From Erythrocercus mccallii (taxonomy: Eukaryota > Chordata > Aves > Passeriformes > Dicruridae): DNA of 64,000 bases. The stretch is from assembly GCA_013397435.1 (NCBI GenBank), contig VZRG01000181.1:62001-126000 (forward strand), written 5' to 3'. This document shows, one piece after another, positions 48,026 to 60,215 of the stretch (position 1 is its first letter; each line of letters opens with the position of its first letter). Under the pieces are notes generated by a model. The model was not told the origin of the DNA and made no database searches. It worked only from the letters and a program-made list of their open reading frames with translations. The translations under genes and the position numbers were made by a program.

Positions 48026-48465
48026 TGATGCCTTAGGTTTTGGGGTTTTTTTCTGTCTTGCTTTGGTGGGTAGCTTTTGCCTCTGTGTAAGTGGTGCTGG
48101 GATCCTGTCACTGGATGATGGGGGCAGAGCAGTTTGGTCCTAGCAGGGGACTCTTCAAGGACACTTTCTTTGAGCTCCAGGCCCAGAGGATAAACAATGT
48201 GGAAGAAACGAAGCAAGCAGGAAAGATGAAACGTTGTGATTTGAAGCTGTTGATTGGACAGTGGACTGTGATAGGCAAACGAACCCAAACTTGTAAAAAG
48301 CAGGGGGTGGATTTCATGACTTGTTCCCTTTTTGCATCCATCTTGGAGCCATCTGGGCAGAGCCACTGCAGTGTGCTGCCAGGGTGCGGCCTTGAAGGCC
48401 TTTAATAAATATCCACTTTATCCTTATAACTCTGTCTAGCCTCTGTCTCAGCCCTTAAGGCAACA
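48026..48465 (+). repeat. 3' LTR of the ERV
   Basis: 440 bp from 'tgatgcctta' to 'aaggcaaca'. The first 199 bp match the partial 5' LTR; the remainder includes an AATAAA signal at 48404-48409 and a C/T-rich end. The end was set by the TG..CA rule and is uncertain by a few bases. The diverged LTR at 30359-30788 belongs to the same family. Confidence 0.88.
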
Positions 48466-50634
48466 CCATAAATGTATTTTCTATGTTTGCCTTGCTTATC
48501 TCCCTAAAAATGTGATTCTTTGGCTGGAGATTGAAATAGAAGACATTAAGAGAAGCCTTTCCCAAGGACAAAATACTGGGAGGTTTACTTCACTCATAAG
48601 GTCTATGTACTTCCAAATGTGAGGTGTATCCAGCATATGTGACACCCTTCCAGAAGCTGGCAGGCAAAATGGGCCAGGTGATCCTGCCAGGGCTGGGCTG
48701 TTCTGGTTGTGCTTGAGCAGGCTTCCCTTGATCCAAGAGCTTTTCTCCTGCAGGCTTTGTGATATGCTGCTTCTCTTCCTGCAGGGAAGAGCTTACAGTG
48801 ACAGTGCTGTCCCCTCCCCCAGCCCAAGGCTTTCACCCAGGTTGATCATGGCAAATTGAACCAGGGAAGGCCTTCAGAAAGGAATCACTTGACAGACTGT
48901 ATTGGAGAGAGGCTCCCAGTCACATCCCTGTGCTGAACGGGGAGCTGCAGGACAAATGCAGATCTGTAATCCTTCCTGTTGGCTGGCTCAGAGACTGCTG
49001 ACAGCCTCCTGTTCTCTTCCAGAGGGAACTGTCCTGCAAGCTGCTCCGTCCCCTGTTGTGACCCTCCCTCAGCTCAATTGGCAGGCACTGAGATGTGGCT
49101 GCTGATGCAGTGTGTTGTAGGAACCTTGCTGGCAGTAGCTCAAAGGCAACATTTCTCTGCAACAAATAACCTCAGATATGTCTTTTTACATCAACTGTGG
49201 GTTTCCCAGGTTTTATGCTTTAAAGGAAATGTTGAAAAAAACGACCAGCACTCAGTAAAATTACTGCTCTCCAATTTGATAAGCCAAATGGGCATAAATT
49301 AGAAACAAGGGCTGCCCCATTTTTCAGAGAGCTTCCCTGTGAGACAGGACTGTGCTTTTCACCTGGCCTTTGGGAGGGCAGGAGGAGCGTAACACAGGCT
49401 TTTCTAGAGTGTAGTGATTTGGCCCTATCAAGTAGATCCATATTTAGCAATCTGTTCTATGAAGTATAACAACGCTGTCTGCAGCACTTCAGTGTTTCTA
49501 GATGATGTTTGGGCTGTGCAATCAGAATATGATTAGGTAGTTTATAGTTCAGAAGCACTCTGACAGCCGCAATTTTGTGGCTGTAGCGGCAGCAGCAAAG
49601 GTAGTTCTCAGCAACACCTTTTCTGACAGTGTCATCTTGCAATTAGCATTTGAACTTTGGCTAAAGGCCTGACAGGAAGAATTTGTGCAGCTGTGTGCCT
49701 TAGTAGTCTGTCAGTGACTGTGGATGTTTGTCAGACCTCTATCTCTATAGTGGCTCCTTACCTGCTGTGTCACTGGGCACCTGAACCCTCTTTCCTTGCA
49801 TACCCTCTTTATGAACCAAAATATGGTTTTCTTGATCTGCGAGCAGGCTAAGTAAAGCTCTGTCACACCCCCTGTGCTGAAAACACCAGCAGATTCCTAC
49901 TAAAACCCACAGTAATTCTTGCTTGGAAGAGTACAATTTAGTAATATGGTTCACTCTTGTCCTGCTATCGGCAGCATTAAGGGGGGTGAAATACCAGCCT
50001 GTCTTTCTTCATCTCATACTATAGAAGAATATCCTCAAAATTTTAACCTTGTAACATTAAAAAGCAAGTATATGATTTCCATTCAGGGACTTGGGAGACA
50101 CCTGATTAACTGTTACTATTATAATTTTTTTCTCTTCATAATCACTTTTTACTGTAGCTGGACAGTGGTGCTGACTCTTGAGGCTTCAAAATTATTTTTT
50201 TTTATTGGTATTTAAGTAGAGCCTTTGAAAAGGCATTTTGAGAGACAGGCTTCTGGCCAAAGTTTCCTTTTTGGAATGAAGGTCCAGTTTTACCTTATGT
50301 ATTTTGTATTCTCGCTTTTGGAATTTTTCTGTCAGGTGGTGGTCAGATAGGCTGAGGGAAGCACCCTGGACCTCAAGGGGCTTTTCAGTGGCTATTTACC
50401 AAACATTTGGCTTTCCAGGAAACTTGATTTAGCTTCAGACATACATTTAATTAAAAATGTTCTTTTTGTTCTGATGATTGCCCCAAAATTAAATAAAAAT
50501 GGGTGGTTTAAAGCCAGTTCTTGCTGTAACATGACAAAAAAGAAATCATAGAAGATCATTCGACAATTTTATGCAATGTACTGAGTCCCAGTTGTCTTCA
50601 TGGAAGAAACCTCTTAAACCTGTTAGACTCTTTA
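48466..50634. other. Anonymous noncoding DNA
   Basis: No gene recognised. Frames around 48600-49300 on both strands are short, overlap one another and lack motifs. GC is slightly raised at 48640-49110. An A/T run lies at 50190-50202. Confidence 0.55.
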
Positions 50635-50639
50635 TACAT
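50635..50639 (+). repeat. 5 bp target site duplication, left copy
   Basis: 'tacat' directly precedes the LTR and recurs exactly at 51403-51407 directly after it. Confidence 0.85.
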
Positions 50640-51402
50640 TGTCCTGGTTTGAAGAGACAGGTATCTGCCAGGAAAAAGCTGGAGTTTTCTTAGAATGGAG
50701 AATGTAAACCTCCTTCCCTCCGAATTATTATAATTTTGCAATTAAGGGCTTTCAGGCAAAGCTTTGGGAATAGGGATAGCAGTTATTTACTAACAATATT
50801 AAAAATACAAATGTAGTAATACAGAAAAACAAGCAAACAAAACAAACAAACAAAAAAACCCCAAAACCCTAGGAAATCCCTGACAGAGTCAGGGACATGA
50901 CCTGACACCCTGTTGGGCAGGGTGTTAGAAGCAGTCCAGGTGAATCTTCCTGGAGTAACAGATGCGGTTCTGTGGAGTAGAGATGATCCCGTAGAAAAGT
51001 CCAGTGGTGGAGAAATGGGTCCTGTCTTCCTTTGGAGAAGATCCAGTGGGGAGGCAGGAATGTCTGGTCTTCCTCAGTCCTGTTTTTATCTAGGTAGGAG
51101 CTCCCAGGCCCTGCCCTGCCCTGCACTGGGTGGAGCATCTCACAATGGGATGATGTAATTAAGGTGAGCCTTAATGGCCCATTAACAGCAGATATCCCCC
51201 CAGAGGGAGGATGGGTGGTGAAAGAGATAAGAAACACTGCCTCACCCAGTTTTAACAGCTGGGCCATTATCAGAAAGCATCCACCCCAAAACTCACCTCT
51301 TTGTTTTGGTCAAGCACCCATAAGCACTCAGTACTTAGTCTCCTAGCAACTTTATGGGGAAAAAATTCTCTAAGTACAAAGGAACAAACCTAACCCCCAA
51401 CA
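50640..51402 (-). mobile_element. Solo LTR of an avian endogenous retrovirus
   Basis: 763 bp with TG..CA ends ('tgtcctggtttgaagaga' at left, 'cctaacccccaaca' at right), exactly flanked by 'tacat' duplications. This is the expected product of recombination between the two LTRs of a provirus. The left-end sequence resembles a common songbird LTR family. On the minus strand a TATA-like 'tagataaaaaca' lies at about 51080-51092, so I place the element tentatively on that strand. A 5 bp duplication is typical of ERVL-type elements, but the family was not confirmed. An (AAAC)n-like run at 50825-50862 is internal. Open frames inside are not genes. Confidence 0.9.
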
Positions 51403-51407
51403 TACAT
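51403..51407 (+). repeat. 5 bp target site duplication, right copy
   Basis: 'tacat' matches 50635-50639. Confidence 0.85.
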
Positions 51408-51534
51408 GATGGCTCTAATTCACAGCAATAAATGGGTTGTTTTATTGCACAGACTGTGGAAAAATGGAATCAGTGTTCATTGTGTTATTCCACTAATGCA
51501 GAATGACTGAAAATGCAAAGCAAGCAAAGCATGA

Positions 51535-51870
51535 TTTAAAGAAAAGCCATTTATTAACACTCTGCAAGTTTCTGTTAAGAAAAAGATAAGAACATTCCCT
51601 TACATTTGCCACAGTTTAAAAGTATCACAGTTGCATTTGATAATAAGAGCCCATTTATAAATATTTTATTGTGGTTCAATAATTGATAAAGTGATTTACA
51701 GCCACCTTGGTATTACATTAATGCTTGCAAAGTACATTATGCTAACCATATTAGCTGAAAATATGTCTTGTAATTGTAGTGGTTTGTCAGTGCATCATCT
51801 GTTAAGCTTTTATTGCTAAAGCTTTTAATTGTTTCTTTGGTTTGTTATTTGAAATTACTAGCTATTTATC
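51535..51870. promoter_or_regulatory. Possible conserved noncoding element
   Basis: A 330 bp AT-rich block with varied, non-repetitive sequence and clustered homeodomain/MEF2/POU-like words ('ttataaatattttattg', 'attacattaatgcttgc', 'tacattatgctaacc', 'agcttttaattg'). It has no frame or transposon signature. By texture it resembles conserved vertebrate enhancers; this is inference only. It begins about 130 bp from the solo LTR. Confidence 0.28.
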
Positions 51871-54800
51871 TGAAGAGTGCTTGGCCTTTCTGCCTTTTTT
51901 TTATTAGTGTGTGTGTGATAAAAGTGCTCCTAATAAATGCAAAGTAGCAGGTTGTTACAACCTTTCTGTGGTCCAGCATCACAGGCTTGGTTCTGAATGA
52001 ACACTCTTTGCTTTCCCATCTTTGGAAATACTGACGTCAAAAAAGCTCAGTAAATTCAGAAACTGAACAGTCTAAGCCTTTTTCAGGTGGAAGTGCTCAG
52101 TTCTACAAACATCTTATTTGATGACTGACTTCCCAGGCTGCTAATTCTTAAGGCTCTCTAGAGAGCTGCTTCATCTTGCTTATTTTTGAGGGAATGCTTT
52201 GTTTCCTGTCCATGCCTGAGTGAACTTGCTTTTGATTCTTACAGAGGTAGTTTGAATCAAATCAAGGGAGGTGAAGATTCTGTGTACTGAGATGTCCTCA
52301 GGCTCATCTTAATGCCCACCCCAGGCACACCTCTCAATCCAAAGCATGAGGGAGTCTTGCCATGACTGTGTGCAAACAGTTTAGAAACTCCTCTTTTGTA
52401 TATGAGATACTTGGAATATGATATGAAGCTTGAAGTTGCTGATTTTGTAAGATCAGTAAAGTAACTTTTTAATGTCCTAAAACTTTCATCAAAATGCCTG
52501 TCGTTTCATATGTTGATTTGAGAAAAGTGTGTTTGTGAACTGTTCCTCATGGCCCCTGCTAAGGGACCTTGCCTTTTGTCAGTAATCTTAGACTTGACAG
52601 GGACCTAAATAGGTCTCGTGCCTACTCTGTACTGCCCGGCATTAACCACTGCAGAGTTAACCCATGAGAAGCCTCTGAGTAGCTGGGGGCTTTGTGTCAC
52701 AGAATATCTGAAGAGGTAGGGGAAATGAGCTTTTGGAAGAGACTTGTGAAAAATGAAGGGTAAAAGCCAAATGTAAAAAATCCCCAACAAAGCAACTGAG
52801 AAGCGTCTTAATTGTTTTCTTAAACTATATGAAAACACCTTCTGAGGCAGTGTGAGACAACATCCTCAGTTTCCACTAAAGGTTGTCTGAAACAGCCTAG
52901 AAACCTATAGAAAGAAACAGTTTAACGTAAAATGCTCAGAAGTGCTGGAGCACACCAGGATTCAGCCTGTAAGAAATCTGGAAATTGTAACACTTGTGTC
53001 TTCTGCCAAAAATAAAATGTGCCCCTGGCATTGTACTGCTGAGGTTTCAGCTTCTTGCAACTTGAAAAATTAATATCATTCAGCCTTATGATTATCTGGG
53101 ATTCCAGAGAAGTGTTTGACATGTGTAACAGAGAGAGTTTGTTTTATCTGAATAGGTTTTGTTATCCAGAAAGGAGCAGGTCTCCAAGATCTGTGTTATA
53201 TTTGTCAGCTGTGACTAGATGTTTTTGGTACCTAGATGTGTTGTGAGAATGATCACCTGCCTTAAAGAATCTGGGTCACACCAACAATTAAAGACTGAAG
53301 TTGATTCTAGAGCTCTGAATATAATGTTTTTGGATTAAAATTATCAGCAGATTTTAAAATATGGAGGTGAAGGAAACCAGAAGCCTGCTAAGGGTGTTAA
53401 AATGACATTATCGTAGCACAGAAGTATTCAGTTTACAAACCTGGATCTCTGAAGGTGTAAATGAACATCTGTTGCTGAGTGCAGTAATCTAAAGTTGATA
53501 ACTGTGATTTTGGGAAAGAGAGGTTAGCAAGGACCTGCAATAGTGATATTGATGCCTGAAACGGGTAATTTTAGAAGTGTTCCTCCTTACATGCAAAGAC
53601 TTTTGGTGTCTATTAACTTTTAAATATACCAGCCTACTTGAATGCTATGCCTGCTCTCCTACTGTTGATATGGCTTTGGTGTTTAAGATCAGCATTGGTA
53701 GGACTATTGATTTTTGAGTCCCGTTTTGTGTTGTTGGGTTGTTTTGTATTTTTTCACTGGCCAACCTGAGGAACCATAATGGCAATAATTCCAAATTTCT
53801 GAAAACTAGGTTTTCCTTTCAGGTAAATTTTATCAATTGCGTCTATATGTCTAATGTTCAAATACGGCAAAAAATACTTCATTTTTAAGACTCCTATGTT
53901 TTGATTCCTTCTATCACTTTAGCTAATATCTCAGGTTTAATAATTATGTATTTTTTTACGCTCATTCTGCAGAACAGAACATTTAGCAGATAAGGTAAAA
54001 AAATTCATCGAACATCTCTCTGGTGAAGACTGACATCTGTCTGTCATAAGAATCCCAGCCCACACTTCCCTCAAAAGTTTCTATTTAAATTTAACCTTAC
54101 TCATTATGTGATTTCTGCTGCAATTTCTGATGCTACTGTTTTTGTGTGTTTGAAAACATGAGCAGAAATGAGCCAGACTTCAGAAGTTCTCTCTTCTTTG
54201 GAGAATTCTGACCAATTTACAAGGGACTTCTATTACTTGTGCATGTTATGATTTATACAACTCCATTCATACCTTAAAGTCTGAATAGAGCAGTTAAACC
54301 AAAGAGGCAAAGGAAGGAGGTTGAGTTTTGGTATTATCATTGGTAAGACTAATTATTTTGAAGAAAGGAAGCTAAGGCACCATTGATTTCAAATCAAACA
54401 GATGTGTGGTGGGTGTTCCTACGGCCTCATATTATTCAAGCAGTATTTGTGTCCTTTTGAAATAACACAGGGGGCACTGATTTGATTAGTCTGTTGCTGT
54501 GGAGACAAATGTATGTATCTCAGAAATTTTCCCTTCATTCCTGTTTTTTAAGGCCATGTGACATCCCCTCAATGTGACAGTCTCAGAAAGGGCAGCTGCA
54601 CCCTTACGAGAATAAAATCCTGTGGGCAGGGAACAGGGCTGATGGCATATGGAGAAGCAACATCTTCTCTATTAAGAGATTAGAATGAACACTTGTCAAG
54701 GACACCTAATGAAAGGTGAAGTGAATGACTTGAGCTTTTCCTTCTACTTAGTTGCTCTAAAGCTACTTCATGAAGAAAAACCAATGAGTTTGGTCGTTCA

Positions 54801-56140
54801 GGACATTGGGTGACAACTACAGTCCTGAATGGAATCTGTCTTGTTGGTAGATGGGATTTACATGAAGTCAGTGCTCAGCAGCTCATGGCCTTAAGAGTTT
54901 TTCTGATTTAGCTTAGATGAACAAGAGAAATTCAGAGAATTTGAGTAACATGTGAAGGAGACCTGAAGGCATCATGGAGCAGTCCAACCCTTACGTGACA
55001 TGACTTTCAGGTCCTGTGCAATGAATAAACTCTTCAGGAAAGAAGGCAGCCAGGTGACCAGGGGAAAGACTGCCTGAGTAACCACAGCTCGGGATCATGA
55101 TCTGACATTACCATGTAATATGGACACACCCAGGGACATATCTCAGCTGCTGGAGGGAGATAAGTTATTGAACTGGGAATCTATGGGGGATGCAGGTATC
55201 AGGGTGTTTAACGCCACTGTGAGCTGTGTGGGGACTAGCTTGATATGTGTGTGAACACAGCAGGCACAGATTTTAGGTCACATTGTAGTGGAGCTATGAG
55301 TTGTGCTTCCTGTGTGTTCCACAGTGTGGAAGGAAATGATGAGGAATTGTTGCATGTAATAGTATGGTTGTAGGTAGTAGATGGAAACAGGAGTCTATGA
55401 GACAGCATTTTCTGACATGCTGTCTGTGTCATGTGGAGGGACAGATGGAGCTGGGGAATCTCAGGTCATGGCTCAAAGGGAAATAGTATAGGGAAGGATA
55501 TCATATCCATTAGAAAACTAGGAAAAATTGGAATGGATGGAGGCCATATGGTGAGCAAGAACCAATGCAGAGCAAGCCAGAGAGTGCTTGAAATGGAAAT
55601 TAAAAAAAAAAAACTACTCAAAGAGTTTTAAAACCAAAGGCAATGAAAAGCTAAGAAATGCTAGACTTGTAGGGAAGAGACATCTTTTCAAGGAGAAGTT
55701 AAGCAAATATAATTCTGGACAAAACTAGGACACAAGTTGGTAAGAATAGGAGAAAGAATAGCAAAAAGTTTGAAAAGGTGACGTCTCAATTTATCAGGAC
55801 TTGGAGACACAACCAACATGACTTCAAATATTTGTGGCCTTCCTGAGAAGACTAGAAAGTACCTGTTATAATTAAAGAAACTGATATAACAGCTATTTTA
55901 GACAGTTGGTGGAATATTTTAAAAAATGGGACACTGCTATCTTTAGGTATAAGGTTTCTAGAAATGATAGAACAGGTAATTCTTTGGAAGTCAAGTTGCA
56001 TGTTAAGGAAAGCTTGCAGTGAGGGAAGCGAGCTATCAAGAAGTATCTTTATAGATTAAATTTCTCTTGAGAATGGGAAGAAATCCCTGCAAAGCCGTTG
56101 TACCAGCTAGTCAGAGTGCCTCTGAGATACACAGATCAAA

Positions 56141-56170
56141 GAGCCTGTGGGAGAAGAGCCTGTGGGAGAA
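56141..56170 (+). repeat. 15 bp tandem duplication
   Basis: Two exact adjacent copies of 'gagcctgtgggagaa'. Confidence 0.9.
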
Positions 56171-58364
56171 GAAATTCCATGGTAATGGGAACCTACATGG
56201 AATACACAGGTAATGATAGCAAGACAGTGTTTTTTGTCTTGGTTAATAAGTATGGGAAGCAACTACTCTGCTGAGTGTTAAGGGGGAAAATTCTTGATAT
56301 AGCCCTAAATAAAGCACAGATTCTACTTCAAATTATAAACTTCCAGTATTTGGAGGCAGAATTATTCAGTGACCATTTTTCCACAGAAACTCCTCCTCTG
56401 CAAATTAACACAGAGAAAAATAAATCACCAATCTAGTGTTTAGCTTTTAAATAGAAATAAGAAAGCTCATTAAAAAAGAATTCTCAGATAATGTCTCAAA
56501 ATAGATGCTTTATCTAGATAGGGGACTGAGGAATAGCACGAAATGTAAAGCTATGAGGCTTTTCACTGCTTTTTTTTTAGTACTGTAAAGGAGATGTGTG
56601 ACAAGGATGCCTTTTAGCAGGCACTATATCTAAATATATCTAAATATACAACAAAAATACAGTCTTCCTCCTGAAATATTGATAGGTTGAGGAGTGACTG
56701 CTAGGGAAAGAAAAATGTTTTTAAATAAAACTGTTTTTAATGAAATTAACACATAGACTTGGTAGAACTGGAGCTTGCACAGCGTTCAGTTAAGGTAGAA
56801 TCTCAGAAAATATATTATTTAAAAATAGCAGAGTTGCTGTCCATGGTGAAGATTTTCACCTTTGTTTTCTGAAGTATGAGTACCAGAAAATTTTATTTGT
56901 GTATACATTATAAATTGTACCTGTAGGAGAAAGTCATGTTGAGAAGTGGTTGTTATGCTGCACTTGCTGTCTCATGATATAGCTCCTAATGCTCTATTTG
57001 GCATGAAACAAACCTGATAAATTGTCTCTTGCAAGCAAAGAACAAAAGACTTGAGAAAAAGGAACTCATAAAAAGAAAGGGACCAACTCTCATTTTGCAG
57101 ATGTTAATTCTTTCTGTGCTGGTTGGGATGACAGAGCTATTCTGATCAGGTCTGTCCATTTGTGACTCCACACAGCTACCTTTTAGCTAAATAACCCAGA
57201 TGGATAGTTCTGAGCTATAAGCTATGATGCTCATTATAGCAGTTTGGAGTTCTTCCATCTGACTGCTTTCTCAAATAAAATGTATTTGGTATGGTTAAGT
57301 ATGTTCTTTTTCAAAGGATTTGTGTGTGCATCCTCTTTGCCGTCCTGAACAAGTAATTCATACATCCATTGAAATGGATGTTGCTATGCAGGTGACTCAT
57401 CCTCCTGTTTTCTTCTGCAAATCCACCCCCAGACAGTCCCCAGAGTGCTGCCAGCTGAGAAAGGATCATGGATCCTCAAAGAACCTGTGCTGTTGGTGAG
57501 GATGGAGGCTTGATGGCCTGAACCTACAGTCAGGCACAGACTGTGCTTTCAGCTGAAATGATTTGTGTTTGGCTTTTAGGTTTGGTTCTCGGTGTGTGTG
57601 TGTTTGCCAGAGGTCAACCTGCCTCTGAAAAAGTGTTTCTAAAATGAAATTAAAGAGTTTAATGTGGTGAAAAGGTCAAGAATTGCTTTTTGGGCTGTGC
57701 TGAGGCAAAGTAACTCATAGAAATAGGCTGAAAGAGAATTAAAGAAAATGTCAAGTAAGATTTCCTAACAATGAGGTTCATTAGTCTCTCCAGGGAATGA
57801 TAGGAACCTGTGTTAAATACTTTCAGCTAAAAATGAGGAAGATATTCAGTCAGTCCTGATTTTATTTAGTTTGGCCCCTTTTGCTGGAGTTAATTCAGTT
57901 TGTAAAGAAAAAGCCTCCTGCCTACTCTTCATACCAAGGACTTTTTTGGGGTTTGAGATTGTGCAGCTGCAGATAACAGGAAATAATGCTACCCTATCTA
58001 CATGGGGTGGCATCTGTATTCTGTCCCTGGTCATCATTTGAAAGTAAAATATATCTTTCCCATGTGGAGGAACAGAACCCCTTGGAGGCAGTAAAACAGC
58101 TAATAAGATTGCACGTAGGTAGTTAGCATTGAAGATTACAAAAATGTTTACAGACTGTGCAAACACAGTTAACAGGTGTACAAAGTGATACTAAGTATTT
58201 TTTGGCATTTGCAGGCTGTGACACTGTACCTTTCACAGGTCTCTGAAGCAGCAGTGTTCACCCTTTTGGCCAAATCTTAAGTCTTGTGATCAGTTGGGGA
58301 ACAGATTGTTGAAGGTGTGCAGCAAAAAAGATGAAGCAGAAATGCAAACAGTATGGCCAGTAGT

Positions 58365-58386
58365 GATGATGATGATTATTATTATT
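58365..58386 (+). repeat. (GAT)n/(ATT)n microsatellite
   Basis: Three to four 'gat' units pass into 'tta/att' units. A compound trinucleotide repeat. Confidence 0.85.
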
Positions 58387-59715
58387 CAGTAGTGTGTGAC
58401 TTGCATGTACGTTCTTTTCTTGAAATCCAAACAGCAAAATTATGCACTATTCTCATTTTTAAGATTTTTTTCCTTCCTTATATGTCTAATGTCCTTATAT
58501 TGAAAGGCGAGTTTTACACTAAACACTTGAAGACATCATAAGGATTATAGTAAATCTGGTAAGGAGGTAGCCATGGTTTCATTCAGAGTTCATTTTTCAG
58601 GATTTATGTATGGAATGATCATGCAGAACACTATTCCACTGAGACCCTCCAGCTAATAAAGGGTAAACTCTGTTTGATCACTAATGGATCTGTCAAGAGA
58701 AGTGGAAAAGAAGTAAAGGAGTGGCCTCTTGGGAATAAGGGAGTTTCCTGTTGTGTCTGCATAGAGGATGTTTACATAGGTGAAGGGAGAATATCGTAGA
58801 ATGGGTAAATACAGGTAGCATTCAATATTCTTATTTGGCTCAGACATGGAGTGGATGTAAATTGCCACTTCTCTCTTAAGTCAGTAAAAACAAGCTGCTT
58901 ATGTTTATGGAGAGTGTAATCCAAAATTTGCATCCAGTTTCTATAGGGGTTTTGTGAGAGGCAGGAAATGAAAGGAGAACTGGAGAACACTCTGTTTCTG
59001 TATGACTTTTCTACTTCTACATGCCCTACAAAAGGATTCTGCCTTTGTTTTTTGCTACTCTCTAGTGTATGGCATAGCCTGACTCCCTGATGATTTAAAA
59101 AAAATACTACAAATTCTGTTCCAAAGTGCCAAACAGGGGGTTACAAATCCATAATAATTAAGCTTTCACCCCTCAACAAAATAATGTAATCAACATCTTG
59201 TTATAAAAGAGCTTTGGCAGCTGAGGATTTCACCCAGCTGTAATTTTCTGAACATGGTGAACATGGTGAAGTTGGAGTAGGCGATTAATACACTTTGCAT
59301 GTAAAGGAATGATCCTTAAACAATAAATGTTACCAGACTTCTGAGAAATCTCTTAATAAAAGTAACACCCTTATACAATGATGCAGTGGTTGACTTGTTT
59401 CTCCAGGCATGATTTTGCATAAGGAAAAAAAACCCCTGAAAGTAAAGCCCTGTGTTTTTTAGTACATCTCTCAATGGGAAAAAAAATTACGTTAATGAAG
59501 TAAATGTATCTGGCTTGTAGCTGTAGTTCTTAATTCAGTGAAAGACTTATTTTAGGAGCAAGCAAGGAAAAGAAATATTATCTTTAAATATCATACTCAA
59601 TGTTACATGAAACTGAGTTTTCACTATATCACTTTTTCTCATCACCAAGTGAGAAAGAGTGCGAAGAAATCTGGCACTGTACTTGGGTGATGTGACCACT
59701 TTGGAATTGCAAGTG

Positions 59716-60215
59716 AATCACAGAATCATAGAATGGTTTGGGTTGGAAGAGACCTCAAAGATTATCTATTTCCAACTCCTCTGCTTGGGGACAGGGACAA
59801 CTTTCACTAAGCCAGGCTGCTCATAGCCCCATCCAACCTAGCTTTGAATGCATCCAGGGATGGGGAATCCACAACTTCCTGGGCTACCTGCTCCTTTGCC
59901 TCATCATCCTCACAGTAAAGAATTTAATATCAAATGTAAGTCCATACTTTCAGTTTGAAGCCATTCCCCCTTTTCCTGTTGCTATATGCCCATGCAAGTG
60001 GTCACTCTCCATCTTTCTTGTAGGTTCCCTTCAGGTACTAGAAGACTGTAAATAGGGCAGTCTGAAGCCTTCTCTTTTCTAAGATGAAAAATCCTAATTG
60101 TCCCAGCCTTTTCTTATTGGAGAGGTGCTTCATCCCTCTAATAATTTTGGTGGCCTCCACTGGACTCTCTCTAACTGCTCCATGTCCTTCCTATGCTGGA
60201 GAGCCAAAGCTTGGA
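59716..60215 (-). mobile_element. CR1 LINE 3' fragment, about 500 bp
   Basis: Starts with 'aatcacagaatcatagaatg', the reverse complement of the CR1 terminal repeat, followed by 'gggttggaagagacctcaaa', 'catccagggatggggaatcc' and 'cctccactggactctct', so the insertion is on the minus strand. It is 5'-truncated near 60215 in a T-run. It is less diverged than the copy at 1498-1686, so probably younger. The 105-codon plus-strand frame across it (59738-60055) is an antisense shadow. Confidence 0.9.

Larger units (their letters stand above)
46041..48465 (+). mobile_element. Deleted endogenous retrovirus, class I type
   Basis: A 2.4 kb provirus on the plus strand: a partial 5' LTR, an RNase H remnant, integrase, a short AT-rich remnant, a polypurine tract and a full 3' LTR. 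Primer-binding site, gag, protease, reverse transcriptase, the RNase H N-terminus and essentially all of env are missing. RNase H and integrase residues and the C-terminal GPF module indicate a gammaretrovirus-like (class I) pol. The flanks (ctgt before, ccat after) do not match, so no target duplication survives. In the shared 200 bp the LTRs differ at about six substitutions and one indel (about 3%), suggesting a moderately young insertion. It cannot be an active virus. Confidence 0.9.
51871..59715. other. Anonymous noncoding DNA
   Basis: About 7.8 kb with no gene recognised. A short GT run lies at 51907-51917. The purine-rich stretch 54960-56250 might include a very old retroelement, but I could not align it to any family from memory. 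Small duplications are listed separately. No coding motif was found in the short frames. Confidence 0.5.

Noticed and set aside
46041..48465. Complete or potentially active provirus
   Set aside because: gag, protease, reverse transcriptase and env are absent, RNase H is broken, and a stop and a frameshift interrupt pol.
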